From a virus: a stretch of 35,825 bases of DNA. The stretch spans positions 1 to 35,825 of the IMG/VR virus record IMGVR_UViG_3300012926_000012, one strand, 5' to 3'. Positions 33,182 through 35,825 of this stretch are shown here, in pieces. Position numbers and translations under genes: made by a program. The notes under the pieces were generated by a model. That model did no database searches, had not been told where the DNA came from, and saw only the letters and a program-made list of their open reading frames with translations. The number at the start of each line of letters is the position of its first letter. The first letter of the stretch is position 1.

Positions 33182-35825
33182 ATGAAACTCTTCTCCCGAT
33201 TGCTGTTGATTGCCGCGGTCGTCCTGGGTATGGCCGGAAACGTCCATGCTCAGGGCGCAAATTATGCTGGCACACTCTATGCCAGCCAGTTCGCTACGTG
33301 GACTGTACCGCAAGGCAACAACGGACCATTCTCGTGGTCACCTAGCCAATGCCGCATTGGAGCTAACGGTGTCACGTTCAATGCGTTTACGGTTGGAACT
33401 CCCGTAACGATTGTTGATGCCAATCCGTCGCTAAATGAGACGGTAACGCCAACCAGCGTATCGAATACGGGCAGTGGGTGCTCGATTGCCGTCACTCCAG
33501 TCAACACGCACTACAGCTTTTCGTTGAAGTCGGCCACTGCTGGGTTGCAAGAGGCAATCAACTACGCAAACGCTTCGGCAATCCATGCTGTTATAGTGCT
33601 TACCCCGGACTGGGCCACCTACGGTGGCGTGACGGGAATGATTACCGCAGCACAGGGCAATATCAACGTCACGATCCTGGATGAGCGTACTGCCGTCATC
33701 CTTCCTTATGTGTGGGATGTCGGGTCATCGCAGTACATTCCGGTACCGTTTGGCGGTGCTACCCCGCACCTGCCGAACTATTCGGTGCAAGCTTATGGTC
33801 CGGGCGGCTTCCTGACCTCTGACCCAAACATCACCATCAATCCAACCACTCATAACCTGAACGCACTTGGTGTCAATGGCAGCGTGTGGGCATTCCTTGA
33901 GCCCGGTACGGATCAGGGTCAGCAGATGTTCAATGCTATCGCAGCCGCTGGTCCGGGGCAGGTAGTAAGGACACAGGGGTTAACGGGAAACTGGACGACA
34001 CAGCTTCAAGTTACCCAGAACAACGTAACCATCGATTGCTCGGGAACGACATTCAACTTCACCGGACAGGACCAAGGCCAGGTTGCTGGTGTCATTGATG
34101 TTCAGGCTACCAACTTCAACATTTTCGGCGGAGTCAATGGGCAGCCATGCAACTTCTTCCGCGGCACAGGCACAAACATCCAGACGCTGCTGTATCTGCG
34201 TCAGCCATCGAAGTACATCAACATCCATGACATCTACTTCGACGGTAACCGTTCCGGGCAAAACTGTCCTGAGTTGACTTGCTTCTATGCTGAGGTAAAG
34301 AGCGATCCTACCGGAGCGTCCACAAGCGACATTCGCATGTGGAACGTGACGTTTGAGAATGGCATGAGCAGGCCGTTCGACTTCAGGTCGGTCAATAATC
34401 TATGGGTACATGACTTCAAGGTTGAGCACTGCGATACGGTTAACCCGAATTTTGGCTGCGAAGCTGGGTCAATCGATGAAGGCGGTGTTTATGCCAACGG
34501 CATCGGTGGAACCTCGATTGCCAATGGTGGTACTGCATATCCAACCAACGGTTCAGCAGTTCTAACCTTCTCTGCGCCGCATGCAGGCGGAATACAGGCT
34601 ACAGGCACACCCATCATCGCGAACGGCGTGCCGAACAATTTGACCCTGTTGACTACGGCGCATGATTTCACTGGTCCGCCTTGGATAAAGATTTCCGATT
34701 CTACAGGTAAGAACACAACTGCCTCGGCAACCATCTCTGGCCAAGGCACTTCGGTCCTCGTTCAGAACGGTGGCTCGTTTACGGGGTCTCCTGTTGGCAC
34801 TCTGATATGGAACAACCAGCCCGGCGTTGGCGGAACGCTTATCGGAACATATAGCGGTGGCGGACTTGTTTCCTGCTCGTTTACTGGCGGAAATAGTTAT
34901 CGCCCTGGCTATGTGACTGGTATACCAAGCTCTGCTACAGGTACAGGAGCCTTTGTAGTTCTAAGCGTCGATCCGGTAACCGGAGCAGGAGCAGGATGCA
35001 GCGTCAAGAATGTTGGTGAGAACTATGCCAACACCGACACCCTTACCCTGACACAGGTGGGTGGTACTGGGGCTACTTGCCCAGCGCAGTTTGCTGCGGG
35101 TGCTCTTACCGGATGCCAGGTGGGAACATTGGTAGGTGGCGATGGCTACTTCGCATCGCAGACAACTTATCAGCTTACTCTAACTTCTGGAGTGCAAGTC
35201 ACCGCACCGCAGTTAACCTTAGTCGTAACTTTCTATGTCAATTCTATTCAATTTACAAGGGTGACATCGGGCTATACCGCGCCAACATGCACAATGGGCG
35301 GCGGCGGCTCGATTACTGTCCCCCCTGCCACATGCTCAGTCGGAATCGGTAACGGTGTATGGATTGGCACGACGATGACGAACAAAGGGACTGGCTACTA
35401 TGTGGGTGGTGATCCTGCTCCTACTGTCGCGCTGAGCGCTGGAACAGGTTCAGGGGCAAGCGGAATACCGCAACAGCAGATCATCCTCAATCCGACTACG
35501 AACGTTTTTGTCTCAGACGGCCTGATTTCTGACTACTCAGATTCATTCGCGATGGGCCGCTGCGTGAATTGCCACATGTCGCGCATGACGCTGCTAGGCC
35601 GTCCCTATTGGGGCCATACACCGCGCGCTACGGCTGGCGGAATCGATATGGCGGATTGCATAAGCTGCGATGCTGACCAGATCATTATCAAGGGCGCAAA
35701 CGGACCCCAGTTCGGCTTTATCGGATTCGACATTGTAGGCGTGACTACAGTCATGCCGCAACACAACCAACTGACCAATTTTACTTTCGATCCTACTGCT
35801 ACCGCGCCGGGAGTGACACCGCAAG
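33182..35825 (+). CDS. Parallel beta-helix tail-spike-like protein with signal peptide (3' truncated by window)
   Basis: The frame stays open to the last base, so at least 881 residues; the C-terminus is outside the window. The N-terminus is a Sec signal (LLLIAAVVLGMAGNVHA then Q), followed by the domain shared with the 31469 gene (VNTHYSFSLKSATAGLQEA). From about residue 250 come short repeats ending in N/D/G turns (NVTIDCSGTTFNFTG, INIHDIYFDGNRSG, IRMWNVTFENGM), the pattern of a parallel beta-helix as in pectate-lyase-fold tail spikes and depolymerases. No SD is obvious before the ATG. It may cleave or bind host surface polysaccharide; active-site residues cannot be assigned. Confidence 0.7.
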   Translation, partial: MKLFSRLLLIAAVVLGMAGNVHAQGANYAGTLYASQFATWTVPQGNNGPFSWSPSQCRIGANGVTFNAFTVGTPVTIVDANPSLNETVTPTSVSNTGSGCSIAVTPVNTHYSFSLKSATAGLQEAINYANASAIHAVIVLTPDWATYGGVTGMITAAQGNINVTILDERTAVILPYVWDVGSSQYIPVPFGGATPHLPNYSVQAYGPGGFLTSDPNITINPTTHNLNALGVNGSVWAFLEPGTDQGQQMFNAIAAAGPGQVVRTQGLTGNWTTQLQVTQNNVTIDCSGTTFNFTGQDQGQVAGVIDVQATNFNIFGGVNGQPCNFFRGTGTNIQTLLYLRQPSKYINIHDIYFDGNRSGQNCPELTCFYAEVKSDPTGASTSDIRMWNVTFENGMSRPFDFRSVNNLWVHDFKVEHCDTVNPNFGCEAGSIDEGGVYANGIGGTSIANGGTAYPTNGSAVLTFSAPHAGGIQATGTPIIANGVPNNLTLLTTAHDFTGPPWIKISDSTGKNTTASATISGQGTSVLVQNGGSFTGSPVGTLIWNNQPGVGGTLIGTYSGGGLVSCSFTGGNSYRPGYVTGIPSSATGTGAFVVLSVDPVTGAGAGCSVKNVGENYANTDTLTLTQVGGTGATCPAQFAAGALTGCQVGTLVGGDGYFASQTTYQLTLTSGVQVTAPQLTLVVTFYVNSIQFTRVTSGYTAPTCTMGGGGSITVPPATCSVGIGNGVWIGTTMTNKGTGYYVGGDPAPTVALSAGTGSGASGIPQQQIILNPTTNVFVSDGLISDYSDSFAMGRCVNCHMSRMTLLGRPYWGHTPRATAGGIDMADCISCDADQIIIKGANGPQFGFIGFDIVGVTTVMPQHNQLTNFTFDPTATAPGVTPQ

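Overview
The window is part of a temperate, tailed double-stranded DNA phage genome. It holds a large terminase, a DnaB helicase with a separate initiator and a probable loader, a RecT/YqaJ recombination pair, a tyrosine integrase with an excisionase-like partner, and tail-fibre or tail-spike genes. Between the integrase and the right-hand genes lies a complete phage attachment site: the 3' half of tRNA-Arg(ACG), flanked on both sides by repeated CCTGACA arm-type sites. Phage genes continue on both sides of it, so this looks like the excised or packaged form (or an assembled viral contig), not an integrated prophage. The host cannot be fixed from the sequence. Roughly even base composition, signal peptides ending in AFAQ or VYAQ and the tRNA-Arg sequence would fit an acidobacterial (Terriglobia-like) soil host, but that is a weak inference.

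Layout: (1) 1-3798, plus strand: terminase (N-terminus outside the window), a basic 13-residue repeat protein, a metallophosphoesterase, a SprT-like metalloprotease, a nucleoside deoxyribosyltransferase-like enzyme and a dATP/dGTP diphosphohydrolase-like (DUF5664) protein. (2) 8138 back to 3716, minus strand: early operon led by a LexA-type DNA-binding protein, then a DUF1064 nuclease, zinc-ribbon proteins, a C5 cytosine methyltransferase-like protein, an HNH nuclease and DnaB. (3) 8309-9838: xis, int and attP. (4) 10336-10767: a lone winged-helix protein. (5) 16541 back to 10769, minus strand: recombination operon with RecT, exonuclease, a DUF6745-like protein carrying a 25-unit 12-bp repeat, and many small zinc or membrane proteins; a ribbon-helix-helix regulator, a periplasmic protein and a membrane protein lie further upstream (16611-17750). 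(6) 18046-29169, plus strand: replication initiator and loader, then a long array of small, mostly unrecognised genes joined by ATGA/TAATG stop-start overlaps. (7) 29276-35825: tail-fibre, virion-surface and beta-helix spike genes, several with Sec signal peptides; the last is cut by the window edge.

Regulation visible in the sequence: TTGACA-type promoters precede the operons. Three of them carry the same TTTGTGTTGA element at the -35 region and several carry TGTACA hexamers near -10. Four operon-leading genes sit so close to their predicted -10 box that they are probably translated from leaderless mRNAs. Three intergenic stretches (17241-17428, 26291-26367, 29171-29261) can fold into multi-helix RNAs that match no class I recognise. 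Portal, capsid, tape-measure and lysis genes were not recognised and presumably lie outside the window.
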